Shown here one piece after another: positions 22,991 to 33,642 of a DNA stretch of 64,000 bases; the stretch's first letter is position 1, and the number at the start of each line of letters is the position of its first letter. The DNA is taken from positions 16,563 through 80,562 of the forward strand of contig SWBL01000249.1 in NCBI GenBank assembly GCA_024195585.1. The letters are read 5' to 3'. The notes under the pieces were generated by a model. It had not been told where the DNA came from. It saw only the letters and a program-made list of their open reading frames with translations, and did not search any database. Origin of the DNA: Aureobasidium sp. EXF-3400 (Eukaryota; Ascomycota; Dothideomycetes; Dothideales; Saccotheciaceae). The position numbers and the translations under genes are program-made.

Positions 22991-25392
22991 TCACAGCGTT
23001 CCAAAAGCCAACCAGTTATCATTCATAAAGTCCATATTCGTATCCATCCAAGTCTGAAAGTCCTCCGGAAACGCCAAGTCATTCAGCGACTGATCGAATC
23101 CTGCTGTTTGTTGCAGAGTATCCATAACAAGCATGTGACTTGCATTGGTGGAAGCATTGTGTTCGTTGTCAGCACGCAATCGAGCGGCTACAAAGTGTTT
23201 GGCGAGATTGTAGAAGGCATGGCAGAGTTGTTGGAAGCGTTGAAGGGGCTCGCGTTGGTTCTTGTCGTTGAGCCATTCGATGGACGCTACGAAGTCTTCG
23301 AGGAGTTTTAGGTCGTCGATGTTGAGGTCTGTGATTACGTTGCGGAAGAGGACGATGAAGGATGTGAAGGGACATAACATAATCGACCTAGACAAGTTAG
23401 AAGAATTGTTGTTGAGTCAAGGTTTGGTCAGCTCACCAAGTCATGTACTCAAGCTTGAATTCCGAACCCATGAATTCTGCCTTCTTGCTGCAACTGTAAT
23501 GAACCTGCATGGTAGATCTTGCAGCTTGCAAAGAAAGCTGTTGCGCATTGGCAGCTTCAGGCATGGCTCGATAGACAAGCGTAAATAAACTATAGAGAAT
23601 AACGTCGCTGCTTTCCTTGTAGAAGGAGGTATATTCTTGAAGCCACCCTGGCTCCGCAAAGCACTAGAAATGAGACGTGGTCAGTCATGTAACCCAGCGC
23701 CCAGATCGGAAGACACTAACCTTTTGATTCATCGCCAACACCTCGTGAATCTTGATTATGAACTCCTGGCCCTGTCGTTGTCGCTCAGACAGAGACTTGA
23801 TACCTCCAGGAGCGTAGAGCTTGTCATAAATGGCACCCTATGGTTGTAAGCGTGTGCTAGGGTTTGATGAGAACATTCACCTACCTGGATTCTTGCCATC
23901 TCGAGCGAGAGATCCAGCCATTCCATCAATTTATCATGCTTGTAGTCAAAAGGACCTGGACCTTGATCTTTCCAGATGTTGAGAACCTCTTTCGGAGAGG
24001 TTGAAATATCAAAGTCTTGGAGCGCAGCTGCTCGACCAAGGCGGAGTGACAGAGATTTGTCGATGAAGTAAACCGACCAGAATAACATAGCTCGCTTAAC
24101 ATACGCTTCATTGTCGCCACTCCGATTAGGAATCAGGCGGTGGTAACCCAAAGATTGACATAGCCGCGCTGCATTGCTCGTCAGTGTCCAAGCTGCGTTG
24201 ATGTCGGCGGTGTAGATAGCAAATGCAGCCTGAATAGTGTCAATAGATAGTCTTGGCCAAGGATGATGGAAGGCCACTCACAGCAGACGAGAGAGCTGCT
24301 ATGTTGTCATCGGTGGGCTCCACGAAGAGATTATAAGACGATATGCAGGTGGCCAGATGTTTGTAACAGACCGGAACATAATCAGCATACTTTGACATAT
24401 TCACTCCTGCTCTTTGCATTATCGGATTGCCTTCCAGAAGCCAGCACAGGGCGCAATAAACCAGGGTTGAGATCGCAAGTGAGCATGTCGAAGGCGAGTG
24501 ACAGAGTTCGTCGTACATTCGGTAAAAGTCTTGGACATCGTCAAAGAGCCACCAGGTAAACATCTCATGCAAATCATCCGCTATCTTGAACATCAGCATC
24601 AACAAGCACTCAAGATAATTCGGCTCCCATACCTTCAACGTAAGCAAAGAGCCTCAAGACCTCCTCGCGTGGAGGTAGCTCCGAGTGCTGGAGGTCGTTC
24701 AACGATACAACTCGAGATAGCAAATTGACGCTAGGAGGTTCTGATCGATGCTTTTCTAACAAGCTGCGTAGAGCTGCAAGAGCATTGACTGTGCTAGGGT
24801 CGTTGCGAATAGTTGTCGGTGCTGCTTCCAGTAGATGTTGCAAGGCTTCGTGAGCTTGTCTCGAATGTGCTACCAGAGAAGACTCTCCTTCGAATTGCTC
24901 GACTTGAGGGGTACGCACTGGCAAAGAAGTACTCGGTGTGGGTGTAAAAGTCACAGACGATGGTCCAGATGTAGATTGTATGCATTCCGAAGGGGTCTTT
25001 GTTCCCGAGGCTAATACCTGCAGCAATTTCTCTATGCTCTCGAGGCGCTGTTCCATGCGGTCAACCTTCTGTTCACTGAATTGAGTTAGATGCGTCCGTG
25101 AGAATTGCTGACGATCTCGGGTCCAGTCTGGAATTATTGCTTACTATTGATTAGAGATGAGCACTCTGGATCGTGGTTTGGTAATATCATTGCTTCTACT
25201 AGTGATCTTGCATGTAACTCCAGCAGTCTTGCAGTTGGAGCAGGGTGTGGTCTTGTCACATCGTATTTTTCGTACTCGACAAACGTCACACTACGAACAT
25301 GTCAACGTTTTCAAGGTATGTAGAGCCGATGAACATACTGCTCTTGGCAATGACCTGCTGAAAGCGGTCGTTCCATCTTCAGAGTCTGTCAT
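22991..25392 (-). CDS. Zn2Cys6 fungal-specific transcription factor
   Basis: Nuclear DNA-binding regulator; target unknown. Eight exons read from 25392: 25392-25339, 25290-25145, 25075-24633, 24580-24282, 24229-23885, 23837-23721, 23663-23437 and 23387-22991. They total 2028 nt, 675 aa. The binuclear zinc cluster is at 19-45, CDVCRVRKIRC then CSNCKTAGVTC, with the exact C-x2-C-x6-C-x5-C-x2-C-x6-C spacing. A short coiled segment (VDRMEQRLESIEKLL) follows. The middle region carries the fungal_trans hallmarks: WTLTSNAARLCQSLGYHRL and RAMLFWSVYFIDKSLSLRLGR. The C-terminal exon begins SIMLCPFTSFIVLF. The exon 3/4 join (YVE then ADDLHEMF) uses an ATAG acceptor and is the least certain. No biosynthetic cluster surrounds it. 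Confidence 0.87.
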
Positions 25393-25982
25393 TCTGATTC
25401 ACAGCGCACTCAACATCAGCAGTAATGACCCTAAACTCCTGCCGGGTCCCGAGAAGGCGCGGACTCCGAAGATGGTATGATTGGAAGCTTGTACTTGATG
25501 ATGCACCTGCCCAGCAACGCTCTTGTGGAACCACCAGATAGCGCCCTCAGCGATTATATTCAATGAGCCGAGACAAGGCACGCGTCAGGCTGCGATTCCT
25601 CGTAGGCAGAAGAGATGAACTCGGCATATTTAGACGATGTTGTTAGCATCGTATAGAAACTGAGTAGCTTGGCCTGCTCCTTCGGGCGTCCGCGGACAGC
25701 GAAATTCCTCCACACGTTGATGCATTTGCATAGAGCGCGTTGATGTATCCATTAATAGGCCGAGTTTGCACCAAGCTGTTGAATAGAGAACGTTGAGGCT
25801 TTCAACACGTTCTACAAGCTCTTTCCCTGACGACGCGGCACCCGCGCGCCGCGAGCCAGCCCTCGATTGACAGCGACATCAAAGGACTTTCTTCGATTGC
25901 AGCATGTTCCAGAGATATAACACAATGGTTGCATTCACAAATACATGATGCGTCTATACTCGCAGAATCGACATTCCATACG
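25393..25982. other. Divergent spacer, no gene seen
   Basis: Holds the 5' flank of the Zn2Cys6 gene (-) and of the possible small gene at 25983 (+). Nothing else recognised. Confidence 0.4.
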
Positions 25983-26265
25983 ATGTCGGACAGTAAAAAG
26001 ACACCAGATCGTGACACGACAGGGGAAGCAGTAAAGAAGCAAGGATGGGCTGCCTATTTCGTGCGTACACAGAGACCATTGTGTTTGGGCTGTTTTAATT
26101 GCGACTTTGCAGATGCATCGTGCCAACTGGAGTGAGCTCTCAAATTCGGCAAGATCGACTGTCCAGGGTGAGTATTTCCCTCTGTCAACGGTGTCCACTG
26201 CTGAACAAAATTGTATTTCTTCTTTAACTCAAGCCTGTATTGAATATGGATTATGGTTCTCTTGA
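25983..26265 (+). CDS. Possible small three-exon gene, 54 aa
   Basis: Not recognised and not certain. An ATG at 25983 opens 26 codons (MSDSKKTPDRDTTGEAVKKQ then GWAAYF) to a GTGCGT donor. A 52-nt intron ends TTTGCAG. Exon 2 (26113-26167) reads MHRANWSELSNSARSTVQ to a GTGAGT donor. A 66-nt intron ends ACTCAAG. Exon 3 (26234-26265) closes with CIEYGLWFS and TGA. Both donors and acceptors are good, and the joined length is 165 nt (in frame). Short hydrophilic fungal proteins with this kind of GW..YF-MHRAN core exist in my memory as unannotated hypotheticals, but I cannot confirm homology. It could equally be a leader or noncoding transcript. Confidence 0.35.
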
Positions 26266-26485
26266 TAAGGACTTGCTGGCCAAGATCTGACGACCGCTAT
26301 AGACAAAGAAAGATGCTGCTCAAATGCTCGCTTCGATACTCGAATCTCAAACCTCTTCATTGTTCTTGCGTTCCGGATTGGGAACCTCTCCAACTGGCCT
26401 CAATCCATTGATATGATTTACTGCTAAGTCGTCTGGAGTAACACCAACATCATATTAACAAGCCGTAACAGCTTGAAACCCGGCC

Positions 26486-27950
26486 ATGGATGACGATTGG
26501 ATGGGAACTGATGCCGGCGACTCAGATTATGTGGATACTGATGCCAGCGACTCAAACGATGATGACATTGGCCTTGATGTGACTGGCGCAGAAATCCTCG
26601 GCCTCAACGTCGATATGGATCGTGAGGATTCTGGCCCGAGAATCAATTGGCACGACGACAATCCGTTGTTGAGAATTATCGGCCTTGAAAAGCTGAACGA
26701 GAGGGTTTATGTGAATTTGAAGCCAATACATACGGATCGGACTTTTGGCTATTCCAGCGATCGAGCTTTGAATGTAGCTAGATGGCGAGCAGAGTATGAA
26801 ACACAGCTAGGCTTGTACACTCAAGTCAACGAGACATCTGGAGGGAAGTACGGAAAGCTGGACGAATATCATCGCATTCATCCTATCTTCCGTCAAGACA
26901 ACTGGACTTCGGACGATCTATTTCGATTGGGGTACGAGTCGACTCGCTCTTTCAAGAAGTTGAAACCAGTGTTGCAGCTAGCTACCTTGCTTCTCGAGGA
27001 CGAAAACATGGTTGGTTATATCTTCGGCATGCTCGACGTCGACAGCCACAAGGAGATTACCTTTGGAGGTATAGAGAAGAGACTGGGTCGAAAAATCTTC
27101 TCATTCGAACAACGCCATAACCTCAGCGAAGCAGAGAGACAAATGGTCTGGAGAGAGCTCTACGAGTTATCAAAGCATGTTTCGTGGACCGAGAAGGAAG
27201 CGACAGGTGAAATGGAGGGCCTATATGGCTTGACGAAGGGCAAGCGAGGGTCTATCGAGATATTCCTGAACAAGAGGAACATTGACTATGTCTGCAGAGG
27301 TGCGTCACCCATCGAGGATGGCATCGACTGGACCCCGGGCTCTGACGAAGAATCCGCTCGACTGAGAGTGAAGTTCATTCTCGCCACCACGATGGTCCAC
27401 GAGGTCATGCACGCGTTGTGGTGCAACAAGTATCATCCAGATGAGGAGCCTTTTTACATAGACACGAGGATGGCAGAGCTGGGTCATCAGTGGGAACAAC
27501 TGCTATACTCTGGTCAAATCGACAACCCAACGAGTCAAGATAGAGGTAGTCCTTATGTACGTATACTTCACAGCCCTCACCCTTCCCCCCGATGAACATT
27601 CACTGACGACTATCAAGATCCTATCCATCGGCAAATGGCCATTTCCTGATGGCGAAGAGGGAGAAAGCCCAACAAAAATCATGAGCCACAAAAAATGGGG
27701 ATCGACTAACGTCTGGCACGAATTTGCCGTAGAGATGAGCTTCGTACGAAACATGTTCACACACGGGTTCTGGGCAGAAGTTGATCGATATGGCATTTCG
27801 AACTTTTGGCCTCGAAGAATGTTGGGTGTACGAAGGACTTTGGTGTCAGCGTATTGGAAAGCTGAAAGCCCTGTGGTTAGAGGACCTCATGATGGTGAAC
27901 CTCCGAGTCCGGATGGTGCAGATTCGAGGGGCATCATTGACAAACATTGA
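26486..27950 (+). CDS. HExxH putative metallopeptidase, uncharacterised (copy B)
   Basis: Paralogue of the gene at 9535-10917; family not recognised. Exons 26486-27556 and 27618-27950, 467 aa; the intron is GTACGT...CAAG. The N-terminus is very acidic (about 30 residues rich in Asp). HEVMH is at residues 305-309 and AELGHQWE places a candidate ligand at E331. Shared with copy A are IHPIFRQDNW (131), a Leu-rich helix ending in a GML/ALL segment, LSEAERQ (213) and the spacing of the HExxH and ExG blocks. No signal peptide is seen. The C-terminal exon (VWHEFAVEMSFVRNMFTHGF) is Trp/Phe-rich. A DUF6590-like gene follows 372 bp downstream on the same strand. Confidence 0.75.
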
Positions 27951-28322
27951 GCCCTTAGATGTAGACAAAGGCTGACTTCTTAGCCGAATTGAGTAAGACT
28001 CTTCACATCTCTTTGTTCAGCGATGGTGGTCCCTCAACAACGAAAAGCTGTTTTGTCAAGCTCAATCCGGAATCTGTTGACCCTATCTGCTTTGTTCATG
28101 ATTCACTAAATTTAACAGAGGGCCAAGGACTGGACTCGACTAACAAAGAACAGCCGGATGTGTTCGTGTGAGCTTTACTAACCATTTCCGTCCAGATACT
28201 TATTACATCCTGTTCGCTCATAAATGCCAACTATTTTGTCGATCTCGTTCGAACCTTGAGGTATTGCTTGGTCTTGTTAGCGAACATCACTCAACCAGTA
28301 TCCACTCAACTTATTTACAACC
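27951..28322. other. Intergenic, no gene seen
   Basis: Spacer between HExxH copy B and the DUF6590-like gene, same strand. Pyrimidine-rich just before the next start codon. Confidence 0.45.
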
Positions 28323-29132
28323 ATGGCCTCCGCAGGTCCCAGCCCTCGTACGACACGCAGTACGAGTGTGCCACCTCTTCGAAGATCCGCTCGTCTAGCT
28401 GGAGAGCCCCCAGGGGGCGAATGGGAACTGCGCTATCACAAAGACGTATTTTGGGGTGCAGTAGTAGAGCGAAAAGTCGTATGGAACAGATACAAAGCCA
28501 CGTCTTCCGGTAACTGGGCATACCGAGTGGACAAGAATTCTCGGAGAAAGGCTTTCTACCCTGGACAGCTCATCCTAGCTACGAACGCCCATCCTCAAAC
28601 TGTTCTGAGCAAACGGCTGGACGACAAAGAGGTTGCACAAACAGACTGTGGGCCTCTGCATGCCAAGATGCGGGTCATGGTTGTTATCAACAACACACAC
28701 AATGGCGTCTTATGTTTACCGCTGTCCACCCAATCCTCGACCGCAAGGCTGCCCGCGGCCAGAGTACGAGAATTGGTTCATGTCAGCCGAGGCTTCCCTG
28801 CTCATGGGTCAACGCCTTGGGCAGGACGACCACTTCACATGACAATGTACGGCGGCGGGCAATATGCGGAACACTCCTACATCGATCTGTGTCAGCCCGT
28901 CCATGTTCTCACTCAATCAAGGATCAAAGACGTTGGCTATATCTCCGGCGGAGAATATGCTAGATTGATCAGACTCTTGACATATAAGGAAAACGAAGCC
29001 AGAAGAGCTGCATTCTTGTCGTATGGAGCTCTGTACTTCCCGAACCAGATGTGGATGCCAGATACATTCCAATCCCGACCTAGAAGCGCCGCCAAGATCA
29101 TGATGAGCCAGGTCACATCCATGAGATGGTGA
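28323..29132 (+). CDS. DUF6590-like protein (copy 1)
   Basis: Unknown function; resembles the fungal DUF6590 layout. 269 aa, no intron. The N-terminus is basic and disordered with the LRRSARL block also seen in the 56659 copy. The core has FYPGQLILA, then GPLHAKMRVMVVINN, a Cys/Leu strand (VLCLPLST), STPWAGRP and finally VGYISGGEYARLIRLLTY. These blocks recur in the same order in the copies at 56659 and 57825. No catalytic motif, signal peptide or membrane segment is visible. It follows HExxH copy B on the same strand, but fungal neighbours need not be co-regulated. The DUF6590 link is from block order and is moderate. Confidence 0.65.
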   Translation: MASAGPSPRTTRSTSVPPLRRSARLAGEPPGGEWELRYHKDVFWGAVVERKVVWNRYKATSSGNWAYRVDKNSRRKAFYPGQLILATNAHPQTVLSKRLDDKEVAQTDCGPLHAKMRVMVVINNTHNGVLCLPLSTQSSTARLPAARVRELVHVSRGFPAHGSTPWAGRPLHMTMYGGGQYAEHSYIDLCQPVHVLTQSRIKDVGYISGGEYARLIRLLTYKENEARRAAFLSYGALYFPNQMWMPDTFQSRPRSAAKIMMSQVTSMRW

Positions 29133-29611
29133 TAGAGAAGCACAGAGTTCTTGCAACATCACACGTGGTTGAACTAGGCAGTATATAATCTCTCAAAGAG
29201 TGTTGTTATCAGTAAAGAAAATTGGAAACGAGCGGTAGTAATGCATATATAGATAGTGCTCTTACGCGGAGACTGACGACGGTCATTGTGTCTCATTGCA
29301 ACGCAAAATCTATAAGCCTGGAGTTCGATGGTCATAACTAATCCTTCATGCCTCCTCCCATGGGTCAGGAGTCATCCTAGTGTAATTGACTAAATGCATA
29401 AATGCTTGTCGGACCAGGATTTACCCACAGAGATATCATGGAACGATGCTGTCCCCGTTAGAACCACCAATGCTTTAAAAAGTATTGTGCATCTCTAAAG
29501 CTTACTCAACCATCATGGCGCCGTTTGAGACCTCGATCATGTGATTATGACAGTTTACGGACACGTATAGAAACTTGTCACCCCTGCCTCATCGCTTTCC
29601 TCCATCGCTTC
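29133..29611. other. Intergenic between convergent genes
   Basis: A/T-richer spacer between the DUF6590-like gene (+) and the LysM gene end (-). Nothing recognised. Confidence 0.45.
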
Positions 29612-30490
29612 TTATGAAGAGACGCCCACACAATACCCATAGCCCGCAAAGAATTCTGTGTTGCAACTCTGACCCGAGGACCCCAGAATGGGGTTCCAGG
29701 TATATAGTTGAGTGGTTGTGATTCCGTTTTCGGTTGCGAACCTGCTGCAGTAGTCTCCAGATTCCGCTTCGACAATCTTTGTGCACTGGGCAGATATGCC
29801 GGTTTGAGTCGGGACTTGGGAGGTTGTTGTGGTTGTCGGACCAGAGATGCCGACCTATATAGAGAATTAAAAGAGCATGAAATGACGGGAATGCAAATGG
29901 CAGTGTACGTACGCAATAGTCGTAGCCTGCGAAGAATTCGGTGTCGCAGTCCTGCCCAGTTGAGCCGAGGACAGGGTTCCAAGCATAGAGTTCTGCTGTG
30001 GTGATACCATTGTCGCTTGCGAATTTGCTACAATAGTCACCGGATACTGCTTCAGCAAACTTGTCACAATTGGCGGCGATGCCGGTTTGTTTGGGTATGG
30101 TGGATGTTGTGGTCGATGTCGTGGTAAGCGATGCTGATGTTGATGACGAAACAATGCCGACCTATGATATACATGTCAGCTGTTGCTCAAAAGAGAAACA
30201 TTCCTAGAAGTTCATACGCAGTAATCGTAACCGGCAAAGAATGCGCTATCGCAGTTCTGGCCGGTCGATCCGAGAATAGGATTCCAAGCATACAGCTGTG
30301 CAGTCGTAATGCCGTTGTTGCTTGCAAATATGCTGCAGTAGTCACCTGATACTGCTTCGACGAATTTGTTACAGTCTGAGACGATGCCACTTTGTGTAGG
30401 ATATGGCAAATATGTCGTGCTTTGCGTTGTCGATGATGTGGGTGCAGTGGAACTGGTTGTCGTGGTCGATGTGCCATTCACGATACCGAC
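29612..30490 (-). repeat. Tandem array of LysM-encoding exons
   Basis: Three consecutive exon-plus-intron units of about 300 bp, each encoding one LysM. The exons share phase (junction within GYDYC/VGI), length and most residues. The spacing and similarity suggest fairly recent tandem exon duplication. A fourth, more diverged unit lies at about 30560-30940. Confidence 0.8.
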
Positions 30491-32508
30491 ACCTTCACAT
30501 ATTGGTTATCATTGTCTTGTTAAGGCAAGTCGGCCCTGGAAAGAGCACTTACGATAATCATAACCAGTCCAGAACTGGGTTGAACAGTTGTGTCCGTCAG
30601 GATAGCCGAGCACAGGGTTCCAGGTGGTAAATTCTTCCAAAGTGATATGATACTCCAGCGTGAAGTCATAGCAGGTACCGTTGGCCGGAGCCGTAGTGAA
30701 AGCGTTACAGTAGCTGACAACACCTGGTTGCGTCGGAGCTGTCTGAGTGCTGTTTGGTGTTGGGCCTTGAGGACCAAGAGGACCGTTAGGATTTGATGAA
30801 TCACTACCAGATCCGCCACGATTCTGCTGCGAGGCATCGGTGTTCGTTCCGTTGATCGGAGGAGGAAGAGTATAAGAACCTCCCGGTGCACTGCAGGTTT
30901 CTTTCAAAACTGGTCTTCTTCGCAAAAGATTTTGGTTGGACTTACCCAGAGCAGACATACTGACCCTCTGTGACGCTGTCGCACAGTCCCATTATATTGG
31001 GGTTCCAGAACAGGAAAAGGGATGTCGTAACATTCAGGGTGCCTGTGGAGAAGGAAGCAGCGAATGTATCGCTTTGGTATGATCAGCACGGACAGGTATC
31101 GAACGGAAGAAAGGCAGGAAGTCATACCATGAAGCATTGCTAGTCACTTTAGATAGACTGCATGACAATGGTACGCAGACCTCGTTGGAGGAGCTGCAAT
31201 CGTCCGTATCTGTAACGGCTTGTAGATCGCCAGTCGTGACACCATATTGAATTGATAAAGTATCGCAACCACTAGTGCCTGGAGTAATAGTCTGACCATT
31301 ACAGGTGACGTTTGCATTAGTGGTCGAGTTGTCTCCCGGATCCGTTCCTGGTGGTAGATATGTCGCGTTCGGAGCCTGAGGATAGTTTGGCAAGGGCCGT
31401 ACGATAGTATCCGGAACCGTCGTCACGTTACAGACTTCGAGAATATCTTGATACTGATCAATCAAGTAGTCCGAATAGTCGGTGTCAGGTAGGTACATCG
31501 AGTTGACACGCCACCACATGACACTGATAAAACACTGACTGCAGAGCTATGATGAGGTGTCAGTCGGAATTTTACTCATGAACCAACAGAGCTACCCACG
31601 ATGGTATCGTTGTACAGATTAGCCTAGTCCATCGAATGTTAGAGTATGGTCCTGCGCCAATGGCTGGTTATTTGAACTCACAATGCGTGTTCCAGCGTCT
31701 GGATCACTACAAAGCGCGTTTGTAGGGTCTTCATCACAGTCTACCTGAATATCATCGCTGCCTACCCAATTCTGCGATTCCAAGAAACAGCTTGTATAGT
31801 TGATATAGTTCTCTTCGACCGTCGTATTGCCCAACACAGTTGGCGCTGTAGTGTTTGTTGGATTGTTTCCAAGATCCCCATAATCGTCAGCATCCGGATT
31901 GTTGCCGTTCATGTCCATTGTGTCGTTAGTGCTTTCGTTTCGTATTTCAGCATCAAAAAGAGGTAAAAACTCGATGGCGAGAGTTCTGCAGATTGAATCA
32001 GTCTCGGACCTTTTGATCAGGTATATCATGACAGTGGCTCACCCTGAGTCCATACATGCGAGCCCTAGGCCATCAACATATCTGCCAGCAATATCTTCTA
32101 CTGGAACAAGTTTGCTGGCGACAGCCATTTGCTCGCCATCACATGCAGTTTGCACAGTGACAATCCAGTCGCTACTGGATCCGATACAATCGTTAGTACA
32201 CAGGGCGGTGATGTTATCCTCCGACCACAAGTATTGATTAATCTGCCCGACCATTCTGAACAGATCAGGATCGCATGTAACTGTGACATTCCTATACATC
32301 AAAAGGTCAGACGGAACATGAAGTCCAACATTGTGTTCGTCTACTATTGCAGACACTCAACATACAGCGCACCGAGGCAGGTCTCTGAAAACCCAAGAGA
32401 AGTTGAAAGCAATGTAGGGTTGACATCAGGATAGATGTTGAAGACTGATTGTGCATTTAGCACGGTGAATAGTGCTGTCCATACGATGGCATTGTAAACA
32501 GTCATCAT
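29612..32508 (-). CDS. Multi-LysM secreted chitin-binding protein
   Basis: Secreted protein expected to bind chitin or related glycans. The start at 32508 encodes a signal peptide (MMTVYNAIVWTALFTVLNAQ), then a family N-terminal region (CDPDLFRMVGQI, ENVTALC-like NITALCTNDC, SQNWVGSDDIQVDC). There are about eleven exons, including a 24-nt microexon (31623-31600). LysM-like domains in order are CNGQTITPGTSGCDTL...CVPLSC, NASCDTFAASF...GQYVC, a divergent YCNAF...GYDY unit, and three near-identical units (about 30480-30212, 30160-29911, 29852-29612), each with SGDYC and LYAWNP or LYTWNP in its own exon. The stop is at 29612. The first intron donors and the 31.6-32.1 kb region are approximate. 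It is divergent from the chitinase, as LysM genes often are beside group C chitinases. It may act in self-protection, wall binding or host interaction; the sequence does not decide. Confidence 0.85.
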
Positions 32509-33642
32509 AGTCGGGATCGTACTCGCAACTGGCAGTGAACTGAACGCGGAGAATCAACGACAAGATGAAGAAGGGTATATTCAGAGATTCCAAGAACACA
32601 CAACGACGAAGTTTCTGGATGGGAGAATAGAGATTGCCAGTACTCGAAGGGTTCTTGACAATATGGTGGCATGCAATCGATATGATCAAAACCAGGCCTG
32701 CTGATGCTCCAATCTGCAACCGGTGTGTTGATCATGGCTTAGACCAAGGTATGTCTTGTAGCTTCAGACGTGCGTGACCAAGCATTCTCGCATGAATATT
32801 GCGATGCATGCGGTGGCGCATCTTAGCGAGATAAGCAGCTACTACCTAGCATGACTGCTGACCAGGATCGACCAGTGTCGTCCAATGTGCTGAATGCACC
32901 TTGATGAATAGAAGGCTGAGCATACCATAAAGATGGCATGTCGCATGCAGGGGCAAGAGGTCGGCATCCCATACTAAACCTTTAGCGCCAAGCCGTGCCG
33001 CTCCGAGCCGTGACGCCAAGATACTTTCATTTGCTTGTGAAAAAGCTTCTCGAGCGAGAGACGGCGGCCGAATCGTGTTCCATCTCTCTACCACCAAGCA
33101 CTCCTTTCCAAGACGTGTTTAGTCCTCGTACCTGTTTCTACGATCCAGAACCTGATTTCACGGCTTTGTCAAGTATTCAGTAGCAGTACACAAGGTATCG
33201 GTTTTTCTCTGAGGGGGCGAGGGCATGTCCAGTCACGGTCAATGGTGGTAAGCCGCGGTCTCTTGTCTTACGCTCTCATAAAAATCCTTCGCGCGATTCT
33301 CGCATTGACCATTCGACGCATATCAGAGTATCAATATTGCTAGGCGATGATCACCAGGCAGCCTTGCAGGATTCTCATGCAAGGCCCTCAAAGTGATACT
33401 TCAACCAACTTTCGAGAGCTGCTCACGGGGTGCGGCATGAGATGAAATGACCACTCAACAATGTAGATCGAGGTAGGCTTACTGATGCAATGGATGCGGG
33501 CTTTTCTTTGCCCTATCATGGCCTGTCAATCACATTCCTATACTGAATTCAGGTATACTTTACGGTTCCCTCGTCCGTTTTACTGCCCGATCTTTCTCAT
33601 TCACCAGCAAATCATTCTATCAGTCGGCTTCCGGCTGTAGTC
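32509..33642. promoter_or_regulatory. Shared divergent promoter LysM / chitinase
   Basis: 1134 bp between the start codons of the LysM gene (-) and GH18 gene (+). No gene supported; open frames lack motifs. It likely holds both promoters and could co-regulate the pair. Confidence 0.55.

Noticed and set aside
23441..23659. Separate minus-strand ORF inside the Zn2Cys6 gene
   Set aside because: It is another frame of exon 7; the family sequence and splice phase fix the correct frame.
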